From positions 1-10,341 of the forward strand of contig JABJEE010000107.1 of the NCBI GenBank assembly GCA_018665005.1: a stretch of DNA of 10,341 nt. The letters are read 5' to 3'. The position numbers and the translations under genes are program-made. Numbering within the stretch: position 1 is the first letter of the stretch; each line of letters begins with the position of its first letter. A model generated the notes under the pieces. That model was not told the origin of the DNA. It ran no database searches and saw nothing but the letters and a program-made list of their open reading frames with translations. Below, one piece after another: positions 1-6,253 of the stretch. The DNA comes from Flavobacteriales bacterium. Its GTDB lineage: Bacteria; Bacteroidota; Bacteroidia; Flavobacteriales_D; Crocinitomicaceae.

Positions 1-219
1 ATGGGTATCCGGTCTTTTTTCGATCCATTCCACATTACTTATGCACTCATTAAGTCTGTATGCTTTGCTTTTTTAATTGTATCAGTTTCTTCCTACTATG
101 GATATTATGTTAAAGGGGGGTCATTGGATGTTGGAAAAGCATCTACTCAGGCTATCGTTACGAGTAGTGTGGTCATTTTAATGTCAAATTTCATACTTAC
201 CAAATTATTACTCTTTTAA
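1..219 (+). CDS. mlaE: MlaE-family ABC permease, C-terminal fragment (cut by window edge)
   Basis: This is the last 72 residues of an MlaE-type permease, the inner-membrane subunit of the Mla phospholipid-trafficking ABC transporter, which moves phospholipids between inner and outer membrane. MlaE proteins are usually about 245-260 residues, so the ATG at base 1 is probably an internal methionine and the true start lies outside the window. Visible family traits are the stretch YALIKSVCFAFLIV, the following YYGYYVKGG with a glycine-rich turn, the VGKASTQAIV segment, and a final hydrophobic helix ending in LLLF. Two membrane helices can be recognised, at about residues 14-32 and 50-71. The stop codon TAA shares its last base with the ATG of the ATPase gene, so the two are translationally coupled. 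The family assignment is confident; which substrate this homologue carries is inferred from the family. Confidence 0.85.
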   Translation: MGIRSFFDPFHITYALIKSVCFAFLIVSVSSYYGYYVKGGSLDVGKASTQAIVTSSVVILMSNFILTKLLLF

Positions 220-986
220 TGATTGAGGTTCAAAACATCAATAAGTCTTTTGCTGATATTCAGATTCTTCATGATATCACAACTGTTTTTGAAAAGGGTA
301 AAGTGAATCTAATCATTGGTCAATCAGGTCAAGGAAAGTCTGTCTTGGCTAAATGTATGGTTGGTTTACATGAAGTGGATTCTGGTCATGTGATTTACGA
401 TGGCAAAGATTTCACTTCCATGAATCGCAATGAAAGAAGCTTAATTAGACAGCAAATTGGAATGCTTTTTCAAGGTTCAGCTCTTTTTGATTCAATGAAT
501 GTAGAGGAAAATGTAGGATTTCCTCTTACCATGTTTACCAATAAATCGAGTACCGAAATTAAAAAAAGGGTAGATTTTTGTTTGGAAAGAGTTAATCTTT
601 CTGGTAAAAATGCACTATTGCCCTCAGAATGTAGTGGTGGTATGCAAAAAAGAATTGGAATTGCTCGGGCCATTTCTATGAATCCAAAATACTTATTTTG
701 TGATGAACCGAATTCAGGTTTAGATCCGAAAACCGCCATATTAATTGATGGGTTGATTCAAGACATTACTAAAGAATATGATATGACTACCGTGGTAATT
801 ACACACGATATGAACTCTGTGATCGAAATTGGTGAAAATGTTATTTTTATCTATGAAGGAAAAAAATGGTGGCAGGGAGATAATAAGTCAATTATAACCA
901 CTGAAAACCCTGAAATCACTGACTTTGTGTATGCTTCTGAATTCATGAAAGAAATCCGTCAGAATATTCAAAACACAAGGTCCTAA
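219..986 (+). CDS. mlaF: MlaF-like ABC transporter ATP-binding protein
   Basis: This 255-residue cytoplasmic ATPase powers the MlaE-type permease encoded immediately upstream. All ABC signatures are present in order: Walker A GQSGQGKS (residues 34-41), a Q-loop around LFQGSALFDSM, the signature SGGMQKR (139-145), Walker B ending in the catalytic pair D162-E163 (FCDEPNSGLDP), and the switch histidine H196 in ITHD. The SGGMQKR form and the FQGSALFDSM segment are typical of the MlaF branch rather than of sugar or amino-acid importers. Length matches the family (about 250-270). The gene starts on ATG overlapping the mlaE stop by one base, which supports a shared mRNA. No MCE/MlaD gene follows here; a tRNA does, so the substrate-binding partner must be encoded elsewhere. 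I see no obvious terminator after the stop. Confidence 0.93.
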   Translation: MIEVQNINKSFADIQILHDITTVFEKGKVNLIIGQSGQGKSVLAKCMVGLHEVDSGHVIYDGKDFTSMNRNERSLIRQQIGMLFQGSALFDSMNVEENVGFPLTMFTNKSSTEIKKRVDFCLERVNLSGKNALLPSECSGGMQKRIGIARAISMNPKYLFCDEPNSGLDPKTAILIDGLIQDITKEYDMTTVVITHDMNSVIEIGENVIFIYEGKKWWQGDNKSIITTENPEITDFVYASEFMKEIRQNIQNTRS

Positions 987-1015
987 ATTTTCTTTTCATT
1001 TGTCTTAAAAAAAAT

Positions 1016-1023
1016 TATCTTTG
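1016..1023 (+). promoter_or_regulatory. Candidate Bacteroidota -7 box upstream of tRNA-Leu/tig
   Basis: The octamer TATCTTTG fits the Bacteroidota sigma-A -7 consensus TAnnTTTG exactly and lies about 55 nt before the tRNA 5' end, in the gap after mlaF. A TTTG at 999-1002 is the only -33-like element, but its spacing of 13 nt is shorter than the usual range of about 17-23, so the -33 half is weak. Transcription would start near 1028-1030. The same octamer also occurs inside prfA at 4449-4456, so the motif alone is not proof; position supports this copy. Confidence 0.5.
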
Positions 1024-1077
1024 CATCCGCTTTAAAAGAGTTTAAGGCCTGAAAGTTACTTTCAAATTGAAATAATT

Positions 1078-1162
1078 GCGGATGTGGTGAAATTGGTAGA
1101 CACGCTAGACTTAGGATCTAGTGCCGAGAGGTGTGTGGGTTCGAGTCCCTCCATCCGCACCA
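1078..1162 (+). tRNA. tRNA-Leu (anticodon UAG)
   Basis: This is an 85-nt cloverleaf with an encoded CCA end. The acceptor arms GCGGATG (1078-1084) and CATCCGC (1152-1158) pair perfectly, followed by discriminator A1159 and CCA (1160-1162). The anticodon stem CTAGA/TCTAG (1105-1109/1117-1121) closes a seven-base loop CTTAGGA whose middle triplet, 1112-1114, is TAG, so the tRNA reads CUA and probably other CUN leucine codons. A long variable arm (about 1122-1134) marks it as a class II tRNA, as expected for leucine. The T loop TTCGAGT is canonical. The T stem (1135-1139/1147-1151) carries one T-T mismatch (1136 with 1150). The gene sits between mlaF and tig and is followed after 5 nt by a strong hairpin. 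Confidence 0.97.
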
Positions 1163-1167
1163 TTATG

Positions 1168-1197
1168 GGTCTCGTTCTACTGAACGAGACCTTTTTT
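1168..1197 (+). terminator. Intrinsic terminator or attenuator between tRNA-Leu and tig
   Basis: Perfect 10-bp arms GGTCTCGTTC (1168-1177) and GAACGAGACC (1182-1191) with a TACT loop are followed by six T residues (1192-1197). This has the full form of a rho-independent terminator and would end the tRNA transcript. The next gene, tig, starts 20 nt after the T-tract, which leaves very little room for a separate promoter, so partial read-through is plausible. Confidence 0.92.
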
Positions 1198-1217
1198 ATT
1201 GAATTAATATTAACATA

Positions 1218-2573
1218 ATGAACGTAGTACAAGAAAAAGTCGATAAGTTAAATGCCATTTTAAAGGTTCAAATTCAAGCAGATGATTACCAATCAAAGGT
1301 TAAGTCGACACTTGAAGATTATCGTAAAAAAGCCAAAGTTCCTGGGTTTAGACCAGGTCACGTACCATTAGGTATGATTAAAAAACAATACGGTAAAAGT
1401 GTTTTGGCTGAAGAGCTCAATAAAATCTCTAATGATGGATTGTACAAGTATATACAAGACGAGAGTATAGAGATATTAGGAAATCCAATCCCTTTACAAG
1501 ACGATACATTTAAAGGAGATTTAGATAACCCAACAGACTTTGAATTTGCTTATGAAATAGGATTCTCTCCAAAATTTGACATTCCATTGAGTTCCAAAAA
1601 GAGCATGGATTATTTCTTGGTTAAAGTTGATGCTAAGCTGATATCAAAACAAATTGAAGACTTACGTAAACGTTATGGTAAATTAGAATCTACTGAGGAA
1701 GTTGGCGAAACGGATATGGTAATGGGCTTGTTTAGAGAGCTAGATGCCAACAACGAGCCAAAAGAAGGTGGTGTAGAACATAATTCTACTATTTCAATGG
1801 AGTTCTTAACGGATAAAAAAGCCGTTAAATCACTAAAAGGAAAAAAAGTTGACGATCATATTGTATTAGATCCAAGCACAGTTTCAAAAGACTCCAAAGA
1901 TCTGGCATCTATGCTTGGCCTTAAAGAAGACGAGTTAGAAGGCTTATCAAAACAATTCAAATTCACCATCAACGATATCAAAAAGATGGAAATGGCAGAG
2001 CTTAACGACGAGTTGTTCGCAAAGCTCTTTCCAGAAGGAGATGTTAAAACGACTGATGATTTAAACAAAAAAGTCGAATCTGATTTAATGAATATGTTCA
2101 AAGAGGATTCCAATCGTTTATTTACTCAAACCATTTACGAGTTTTTGATGGATAAAACTAAAATCTCTATGCCAGAGGCCTTTTTGAAAAGATGGATCAA
2201 GCTTTCTAATGAAAAGCCTATTGATGACGAAACCTTGGATAAAGAGTTTGATGGATATTTAAAATCAATGAAGTGGCAATTGATTCAAGGGAAGATATTT
2301 AAGGAGAATGATATTCAGATTTCGAACGAAGAAGTAATGGATTTCACCAAATCTCTATTGGTTTCGAATTATGCGCAATACGGAATGCCAGCACCTGAAG
2401 ATAAAGAGCTTACAGAAACAGCTATGCGACTTTTGAAAGATAAAGAACAGGTGAATGGTATTTATGATCGTTTGACGGAAAAGAAGCTTTCAGATTATTT
2501 TCAGACTAATGTTCCAATGAAAGAAAAACATTTGAGCTACGATGATTTTGTCAAAAAGGCATCTAAGAAGTAA
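1218..2573 (+). CDS. tig: Trigger factor, ribosome-associated chaperone
   Basis: Trigger factor binds at the ribosome exit tunnel and shields nascent chains. The 451-residue protein carries the ribosome-binding signature GFRPGHVP at residues 43-50, inside the usual N-terminal domain (about 1-125) with its basic, lysine-rich helix just before. The middle part (about 150-265) occupies the place of the FKBP-like PPIase domain but looks strongly diverged: I do not recognise the usual PPIase core residues. The remainder (about 265-450) is charged and helical, as in the C-terminal arm domain, and ends SKK. Length fits the Bacteroidota form (about 440-450, against 432 in E. coli). The ATG start is preceded by the A/T-rich stretch expected for this phylum and no Shine-Dalgarno. 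It lies directly behind the tRNA-Leu terminator. It is not followed by clpP/clpX as in Proteobacteria. Confidence 0.95.
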   Translation: MNVVQEKVDKLNAILKVQIQADDYQSKVKSTLEDYRKKAKVPGFRPGHVPLGMIKKQYGKSVLAEELNKISNDGLYKYIQDESIEILGNPIPLQDDTFKGDLDNPTDFEFAYEIGFSPKFDIPLSSKKSMDYFLVKVDAKLISKQIEDLRKRYGKLESTEEVGETDMVMGLFRELDANNEPKEGGVEHNSTISMEFLTDKKAVKSLKGKKVDDHIVLDPSTVSKDSKDLASMLGLKEDELEGLSKQFKFTINDIKKMEMAELNDELFAKLFPEGDVKTTDDLNKKVESDLMNMFKEDSNRLFTQTIYEFLMDKTKISMPEAFLKRWIKLSNEKPIDDETLDKEFDGYLKSMKWQLIQGKIFKENDIQISNEEVMDFTKSLLVSNYAQYGMPAPEDKELTETAMRLLKDKEQVNGIYDRLTEKKLSDYFQTNVPMKEKHLSYDDFVKKASKK

Positions 2574-2655
2574 GTGTAAATTCTTTTCAGTTAATTCAAA
2601 ACAAAGTTATTTCAACATTTGTTGGAATGATCGAAGGCTAAATAATGAACCATAT

Positions 2656-2688
2656 TTGCAGTTAAAAGAGGTTTATGTATTATTTTTG
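2656..2688 (+). promoter_or_regulatory. Promoter of the peroxiredoxin-thioredoxin operon
   Basis: A TTG at 2656-2658 and the perfect -7 octamer TATTTTTG at 2681-2688 are 22 nt apart, within the 17-23 nt spacing described for Bacteroidota housekeeping promoters. The predicted start of transcription is near 2693, giving a leader of about 35 nt that ends in an A-rich run before the peroxiredoxin ATG. This is the best-formed promoter in the window. Confidence 0.6.
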
Positions 2689-2729
2689 CATTCAGTTTAT
2701 AAGATAATTAATAACCAAAAAAAACAAAT

Positions 2730-3350
2730 ATGGCCCTAGTTGGTAAAACATTCCCTGATATGTCTGTAAAGGCAATTGATGAAATGGGAGATGCATTTCA
2801 AATCAATGTATTAAAGCAAGCAGTTGATAACAAAAAGAAAGTATGCCTTTTTTGGTATCCAAAAGATTTCACTTTTGTTTGTCCTACTGAAATTCATGCG
2901 TTTCAAGAAGCTGCAAAAGAGTTTGAAAAAAGAAATACTATTTTAATTGGTGCTTCTTGTGATACAGCAGAGGTTCATTTTGCTTGGTTAAGTACATCAA
3001 AGGACGATGGCGGTATTGAAGGAGTTAAATTTCCTTTGATTGCCGATTCAACAAGAGTATTGGCGATGGAGCTTGATATTCTAGATTTTAATTTATTTGA
3101 TGAAGAGCCAGGTGATGGAGACAATGTACCTTATCGAGCTACTTATCTTCTAGATGAAGAAGGCTTTGTTTTCCATGAGGCTGTGAACTTTTTCCCTGTA
3201 GGAAGAAATGTACAAGAGGTTCTTCGTTTGATTGATGCCTATGCGCACAATCAAAAGCACGGTGAAGTTTGTCCAGCAAATTGGGAAGAAGGAAAAGACG
3301 CAATGGATGCTACAAGAGACGGTGTTGCTGACTACCTCAAAAAGCACTAA
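2730..3350 (+). CDS. Typical 2-Cys peroxiredoxin (AhpC/Prx1 class)
   Basis: This cytoplasmic thiol peroxidase reduces hydrogen peroxide and organic hydroperoxides. The 206-residue protein has the thioredoxin fold with the peroxidatic cysteine C51 in DFTFVCPTE and the resolving cysteine C181 in GEVCPANW, which together define a typical 2-Cys enzyme that forms a disulfide between subunits. The GGIEG segment near residue 95 and the YL near the C-terminus stand where eukaryotic overoxidation-sensitive enzymes have GGLG and YF, so it may be less prone to hyperoxidation (inference). Extra cysteines occur at C39 and in GASCDT. The ATG is preceded by an A-rich leader without Shine-Dalgarno. The thioredoxin gene begins one base after its stop, making that thioredoxin the likely reductant. 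No ahpF follows. The exact symbol (ahpC or another) is not certain. Confidence 0.94.
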   Translation: MALVGKTFPDMSVKAIDEMGDAFQINVLKQAVDNKKKVCLFWYPKDFTFVCPTEIHAFQEAAKEFEKRNTILIGASCDTAEVHFAWLSTSKDDGGIEGVKFPLIADSTRVLAMELDILDFNLFDEEPGDGDNVPYRATYLLDEEGFVFHEAVNFFPVGRNVQEVLRLIDAYAHNQKHGEVCPANWEEGKDAMDATRDGVADYLKKH

Positions 3351-3351
3351 A

Positions 3352-3666
3352 ATGTTTGTTGAAGCCAATGCTGATGATTTAAAATCACAAATCGAGGAAC
3401 ATCATAAAGTGATGGTTCAGTATGGTGCGACTTGGTGTGGGAATTGTAAAATCACAAAGCCAAAGTTCAAGCGATTTGCACGTGAACACGAAGATATTTT
3501 GTTTGTGTATGTTGATGCAGAAAAATATCCTGAATCTAGAAAGTTAGCAAATGTTAGTAATCTACCTACGTTTGCAAGTTTTAGGGATGGACAGCTTGTT
3601 GAGCAAGCTCAAGGGAACAAAATAGAAACCATAGAACAGGTCTTAAATGCGGTTGCCAGTAATTAA
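3352..3666 (+). CDS. Thioredoxin-like protein, probable peroxiredoxin reductant
   Basis: This 104-residue protein has a single thioredoxin fold without signal peptide, so it should act in the cytoplasm. The active site is WCGNCK (C29 and C32), a variant of the usual WCGPC with Asn replacing the proline, which would be expected to shift the redox potential (inference). The cis-proline P72 lies in NLPTF, and the strand FVYVDAEKYPE before it matches the thioredoxin VDVD region. I start it at the ATG at 3352 (MFVEANADDL), not at an in-frame upstream ATG at 3232, because the upstream 40 residues would be read from inside the peroxiredoxin gene. The gap to the peroxiredoxin stop is one base, and its 3' end overlaps the next gene by 20 bases. 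The arrangement strongly suggests that it recycles the peroxiredoxin disulfide. Confidence 0.9.
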   Translation: MFVEANADDLKSQIEEHHKVMVQYGATWCGNCKITKPKFKRFAREHEDILFVYVDAEKYPESRKLANVSNLPTFASFRDGQLVEQAQGNKIETIEQVLNAVASN

Positions 3667-3901
3667 GCATATAATCTCTTTTATAGAGAATAATGATGAG
3701 GACTATGTGGTTGAGACAATGGAAACATTAGAGAATCTCATTGATTTAGAATCGTTAAAAGATGAAGAGCTAGATGTAATTGGAGAGCTTCTGTCAAATA
3801 TGTCAGGGGCCCTCGAGGTAAATCAGGCAATTAAAAACGGTGCTGAGAAAAAAGAAGCGTTAAACAACTTCATGAAGAGAGTTCAAGGATCAATTGATTG
3901 A
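3647..3901 (+). CDS. Small acidic protein, DUF6952-like, third gene of the redox operon
   Basis: This 84-residue protein has no known function. It begins MRLPVIKHI and contains a conserved-looking core LKDEELDVIGELLSNM, followed by KKEALNNFMKRVQGSID at the C-terminus; I recognise this as the pattern of the DUF6952 family found in Bacteroidota. It has no signal peptide, membrane segment or cysteine and is clearly acidic (about 18 Asp/Glu against 8 Lys/Arg), predicted mostly helical. Its ATG lies 20 bases inside the thioredoxin gene in another frame, so translation is probably coupled. A strong terminator follows 20 nt after the stop. By position it is likely a partner or regulator of the Prx-Trx pair, but that is inference only. 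Family naming rests on memory of the motif pattern. Confidence 0.85.
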   Translation: MRLPVIKHIISFIENNDEDYVVETMETLENLIDLESLKDEELDVIGELLSNMSGALEVNQAIKNGAEKKEALNNFMKRVQGSID

Positions 3902-3921
3902 TTCCATCTCAAAATGTATTG

Positions 3922-3951
3922 AAAGCCACACCTTCAGGTGTGGCTTTTTTT
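3922..3951 (+). terminator. Intrinsic terminator of the redox operon
   Basis: Arms AAAGCCACACC (3922-3932) and GGTGTGGCTTT (3937-3947) pair perfectly around a TTCA loop, and the T-run continues to 3951. The eight-pair GC-rich core and the T-tract make a textbook rho-independent terminator. The A-run on the left arm means it could also stop transcription from the opposite strand. Confidence 0.95.
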
Positions 3952-4068
3952 CGTGTTTGAAAGTATGTTTAAAATGATCACCATTTTTCAGCTATTTTTT
4001 TTATTTGTCGGGCATCAGTCCTTTCGTGATATTATAATTATTTTAGCGGACCAATAATTAATTGTTAT

Positions 4069-5148
4069 ATGTCTGATTTACTTACGAAGCTAGAAGCGAT
4101 ACACTTTCGATTTATTGAGGTGGGTAATCTAATTACAGATCCAGATATAATTGCCGACATGTCGCGGTATGTCAAATTAAATAAAGAATATAAAGACCTT
4201 GAGGTTTTAGATCGAACTTACAAGAAATACGATAATTTGATGTCTAATATTCAAAGCTCAAGATCTCTTCTTGAAGAAGAATCAGACCCTGAAATGAGGG
4301 AGATGGCTAAAATGGAAATTGAAGAGCTCGAGTCTAAGCGTCCTGAGATGGAAGAGGAAATCAAGTTTATGCTTATTCCCAAAGATCCTGAGGATGATAA
4401 AAATGCAATTATTGAATTAAGGGCTGGAACGGGTGGTGACGAAGCATGTATCTTTGTCGAAGATATATTTAGGATGTATTCTATGTTTTTCAAAGAGAAA
4501 TCATGGAAACATGAAGTTATCAATTCTTCTGAAGGTACTGTAAAAGGATATAAGGAAATCTCTATGAGTGTAGAGGGTGAAGGAATTTATGGAATGCTGA
4601 AATTTGAATCAGGAGTGCATAGGGTACAGCGTGTTCCCGAAACAGAATCCCAGGGCAGGGTGCATACTTCAGCCATTACAGTAGCGGTCTTGCCGGAAGC
4701 AGAGGATGTTGACTTTGAGTTAAATATGACAGACGTAAGAAGGGATACGTTCAGGGCCTCAGGGGCAGGAGGACAGCATGTGAATAAAACTGAATCTGCG
4801 ATACGATTGACCCATATACCTACGGGTGTTGTTGTTGAGTGTCAAGATGGGCGGAGCCAGCATAAGAATTTAGAGAAAGCGACATCTGTTTTAAGATCAA
4901 GGTTGTATCAAGCAGAACTAGATCGAGTAGAAAATGAAAGAGCCGAGCATCGTAAGACATTAGTTGCCTCAGGTGACCGATCTGCAAAGATTCGAACTTA
5001 TAATTACCCACAAGGGAGAATAACAGATCATAGAATCAATAAAACCATGTATAATTTGAGTTCATTTATGAATGGAAATGTACAAGATATGATTGATGCT
5101 TTAAAAATGGCCGAAAATGCTGAGAAATTAAAAGGCGAGCAAGAATGA
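4069..5148 (+). CDS. prfA: Peptide chain release factor 1 (RF1)
   Basis: RF1 recognises UAA and UAG in the ribosomal A site and triggers peptide release. The 359-residue protein (E. coli RF1 has 360) carries the catalytic GGQ at residues 234-236 within ASGAGGQHVNKTESAIRLTH, the class hallmark. The codon-recognition tripeptide is P190-E191-T192 in RVPETESQGR, the PxT form of RF1 and not the SPF of RF2, so it is RF1. The C-terminal part SQHKNLEKATSVL and RTYNYPQGRITDHR is also conserved in RF1. The N-terminal third is a long helical region (domain 1). No in-frame stop or frameshift is present. It begins with ATG after an A/T-rich leader; no convincing promoter box was found between the preceding terminator (3951) and the start. 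The stop overlaps pyrF by ATGA. Confidence 0.97.
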   Translation: MSDLLTKLEAIHFRFIEVGNLITDPDIIADMSRYVKLNKEYKDLEVLDRTYKKYDNLMSNIQSSRSLLEEESDPEMREMAKMEIEELESKRPEMEEEIKFMLIPKDPEDDKNAIIELRAGTGGDEACIFVEDIFRMYSMFFKEKSWKHEVINSSEGTVKGYKEISMSVEGEGIYGMLKFESGVHRVQRVPETESQGRVHTSAITVAVLPEAEDVDFELNMTDVRRDTFRASGAGGQHVNKTESAIRLTHIPTGVVVECQDGRSQHKNLEKATSVLRSRLYQAELDRVENERAEHRKTLVASGDRSAKIRTYNYPQGRITDHRINKTMYNLSSFMNGNVQDMIDALKMAENAEKLKGEQE

Positions 5149-5954
5149 CTAGAAAACAATTGGTTGAGCATATTTTTCAAAAAAAATCCTTTTTATGTGT
5201 TGGTTTAGATCCGGATCTCAATAAGATTCCGAAGCATCTGCTTGAGACCGAAGATCCTGTTTTTGAGTTCAATAAGGCCATTATTGATGCAACTAAAGAT
5301 CATTGTGTTGCATATAAACCAAATTTGGCATTCTACGAATGTCTTGGAGTTGATGGTTGGAAATCTTTCCAAAAAACGATTGATTATATTCCAAAAGATT
5401 GCTTTGTTATTGCCGATGCAAAACGTGGAGATATAGGAAACACCTCCTTATATTATGCAAAGACTTTCTTTGAAACTTATCCGTGCAATGCAATTACAAT
5501 TGCTCCATATATGGGGTCCGATAGTATAAAGCCATTTTTAACTTATGAAAATAAATGGACGGTGGTATTGGCCATGACGTCAAATAAAGGTGCTCGAGAT
5601 TTTCAGTTTTTAAAGGTGGATAACACTCCTATATATGAATATGTAGTTACGAAATGTATGGAGTGGGGCAATGAAGAAAACACCATGTTTGTAGTTGGTG
5701 CAACACGTTCTGAAGATATTTCAAAAATACGAAAACTAGCACCGAATCATTTCTTTTTAGTACCTGGAGTAGGTGCTCAGGGAGGCTCATTAGAGGAAGT
5801 AGTGAAGTACGGCATGACAGATGAATGTGGACTTCTTGTTAATTCATCACGCGGAATTATTTATGCAGATCAAAGTGAAAACTTTGCGGTTGAGGCAAAA
5901 AAAGAAGCGTTAAAAATACAATCCGAAATGGCCGTGTATTTAAAACGCTTGTAA
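5145..5954 (+). CDS. pyrF: Orotidine 5'-phosphate decarboxylase (group with DAKRGD)
   Basis: PyrF decarboxylates OMP to UMP, the last step of de novo pyrimidine synthesis, in the cytoplasm. The 269-residue protein belongs to the longer bacterial form (about 270 residues), not the short E. coli type. The catalytic D-x-K-x-x-D motif is D91-A-K93-R-G-D96 in IADAKRGDIGNTS. Phosphate- and base-binding parts are seen at the N-terminal FLCVGLDPDLNKIP, in YKPNLAFYE, and at the C-terminus in VPGVGAQGG and VNSSRGIIYA. The ATG overlaps the last four bases of prfA (ATGA), so translation is coupled and the two genes share a transcript. The stop is followed within 10 nt by a short AT palindrome. Confidence 0.96.
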   Translation: MTRKQLVEHIFQKKSFLCVGLDPDLNKIPKHLLETEDPVFEFNKAIIDATKDHCVAYKPNLAFYECLGVDGWKSFQKTIDYIPKDCFVIADAKRGDIGNTSLYYAKTFFETYPCNAITIAPYMGSDSIKPFLTYENKWTVVLAMTSNKGARDFQFLKVDNTPIYEYVVTKCMEWGNEENTMFVVGATRSEDISKIRKLAPNHFFLVPGVGAQGGSLEEVVKYGMTDECGLLVNSSRGIIYADQSENFAVEAKKEALKIQSEMAVYLKRL

Positions 5955-5962
5955 AATGTTTT

Positions 5963-5981
5963 AATAAGAAAATTTCTTATT
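5963..5981. terminator. AT-only palindrome between convergent pyrF and small lipoprotein gene
   Basis: Arms AATAAGAAA (5963-5971) and TTTCTTATT (5973-5981) are perfect inverted repeats with a one-base centre, and they cover the stop codon of the minus-strand gene. Lying between two convergent genes, it may act as a weak bidirectional terminator, but the stem is almost all A-T and lacks a clear separate T-tract, so this is tentative. Confidence 0.35.
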
Positions 5982-6123
5982 TGGAAACTAAGTCTTGATT
6001 TTCAATCTCTACATTATCAATACTCCCATAGGCATCACAGCTCGCTGTTCTTCCAGCTCCGCAAGAAATTAATATGGTGGTTAAAAATGCAAGTAAAAAT
6101 ACTAATGTTGCTTTCGATTTCAT
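5977..6123 (-). CDS. Tiny lipoprotein (48 aa), function unknown
   Basis: Reading the minus strand from the ATG at 6123 gives a 48-residue protein. It starts with MKSK, a hydrophobic core ATLVFLLAFLTTIL (residues 5-18), then a lipobox ISCG with the acceptor cysteine at C21. The mature part is only 28 residues, contains one more cysteine (C29) in SCDAYGSID, and is otherwise acidic (DNVEIENQD). There is no charged +2 residue of the E. coli inner-membrane type (Gly at +2), and no surface-export signal I can name. Bacteroidota genomes carry many such tiny lipoproteins; I have an impression of having seen CDAYGS-like tails but cannot name a family. It is convergent with pyrF and divergent from the TamA-like gene. 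Below usual size cut-offs, so annotation pipelines may miss it. Confidence 0.75.
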   Translation of the reverse strand: MKSKATLVFLLAFLTTILISCGAGRTASCDAYGSIDNVEIENQDLVSK

Positions 6124-6170
6124 AGTGTAAATTTTTGTTGTTCGTATTAGTCTAACGGACTTAGCAATCT

Positions 6171-6178
6171 TAAAGTTA
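6171..6178 (-). promoter_or_regulatory. Weak -7-like box for the minus-strand lipoprotein
   Basis: On the minus strand the octamer TAACTTTA matches TAnnTTTG at all but the last base and lies about 48 nt before the lipoprotein ATG. No -33 TTG was found at the expected distance. A comparable near-match, TATATTTA at 6183-6190, exists on the plus strand towards the TamA-like gene, so this divergent gap may hold two weak promoters. Confidence 0.25.
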
Positions 6179-6253
6179 CAATTATATTTAAAAAAGATTG
6201 GAAATGGGAATTAAAAAATGGAATTTTATAAGGAATTTCTTACTACGAACTAA

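Noticed and set aside
470..739. Minus-strand 89-residue frame inside mlaF
   Set aside because: Antisense shadow of a gene with intact ABC motifs, no domain of its own.
1024..1158. Repeated CATCCGC as an integration attachment site
   Set aside because: Only 7 bases, both copies flank the tRNA itself, and there is no integrase or foreign DNA between or nearby.
2610..2627. Inverted repeat TTTCAACA / TGTTGGAA before the peroxiredoxin promoter
   Set aside because: Short, includes a G-T pair, no T-tract and only a two-base centre; it could be an operator but there is too little to call it.
2542..2739. Plus-strand 65-residue open frame spanning the tig end and the peroxiredoxin start
   Set aside because: It overlaps the ends of both genes, crosses the peroxiredoxin promoter and has no recognisable domain.
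4039..4046. TATTTTAG as a prfA -7 box
   Set aside because: One mismatch to TAnnTTTG and no -33 TTG at a suitable distance.
4251..4523. Minus-strand 90-residue serine-rich frame in prfA
   Set aside because: Low-complexity shadow of the acidic helical region of RF1.
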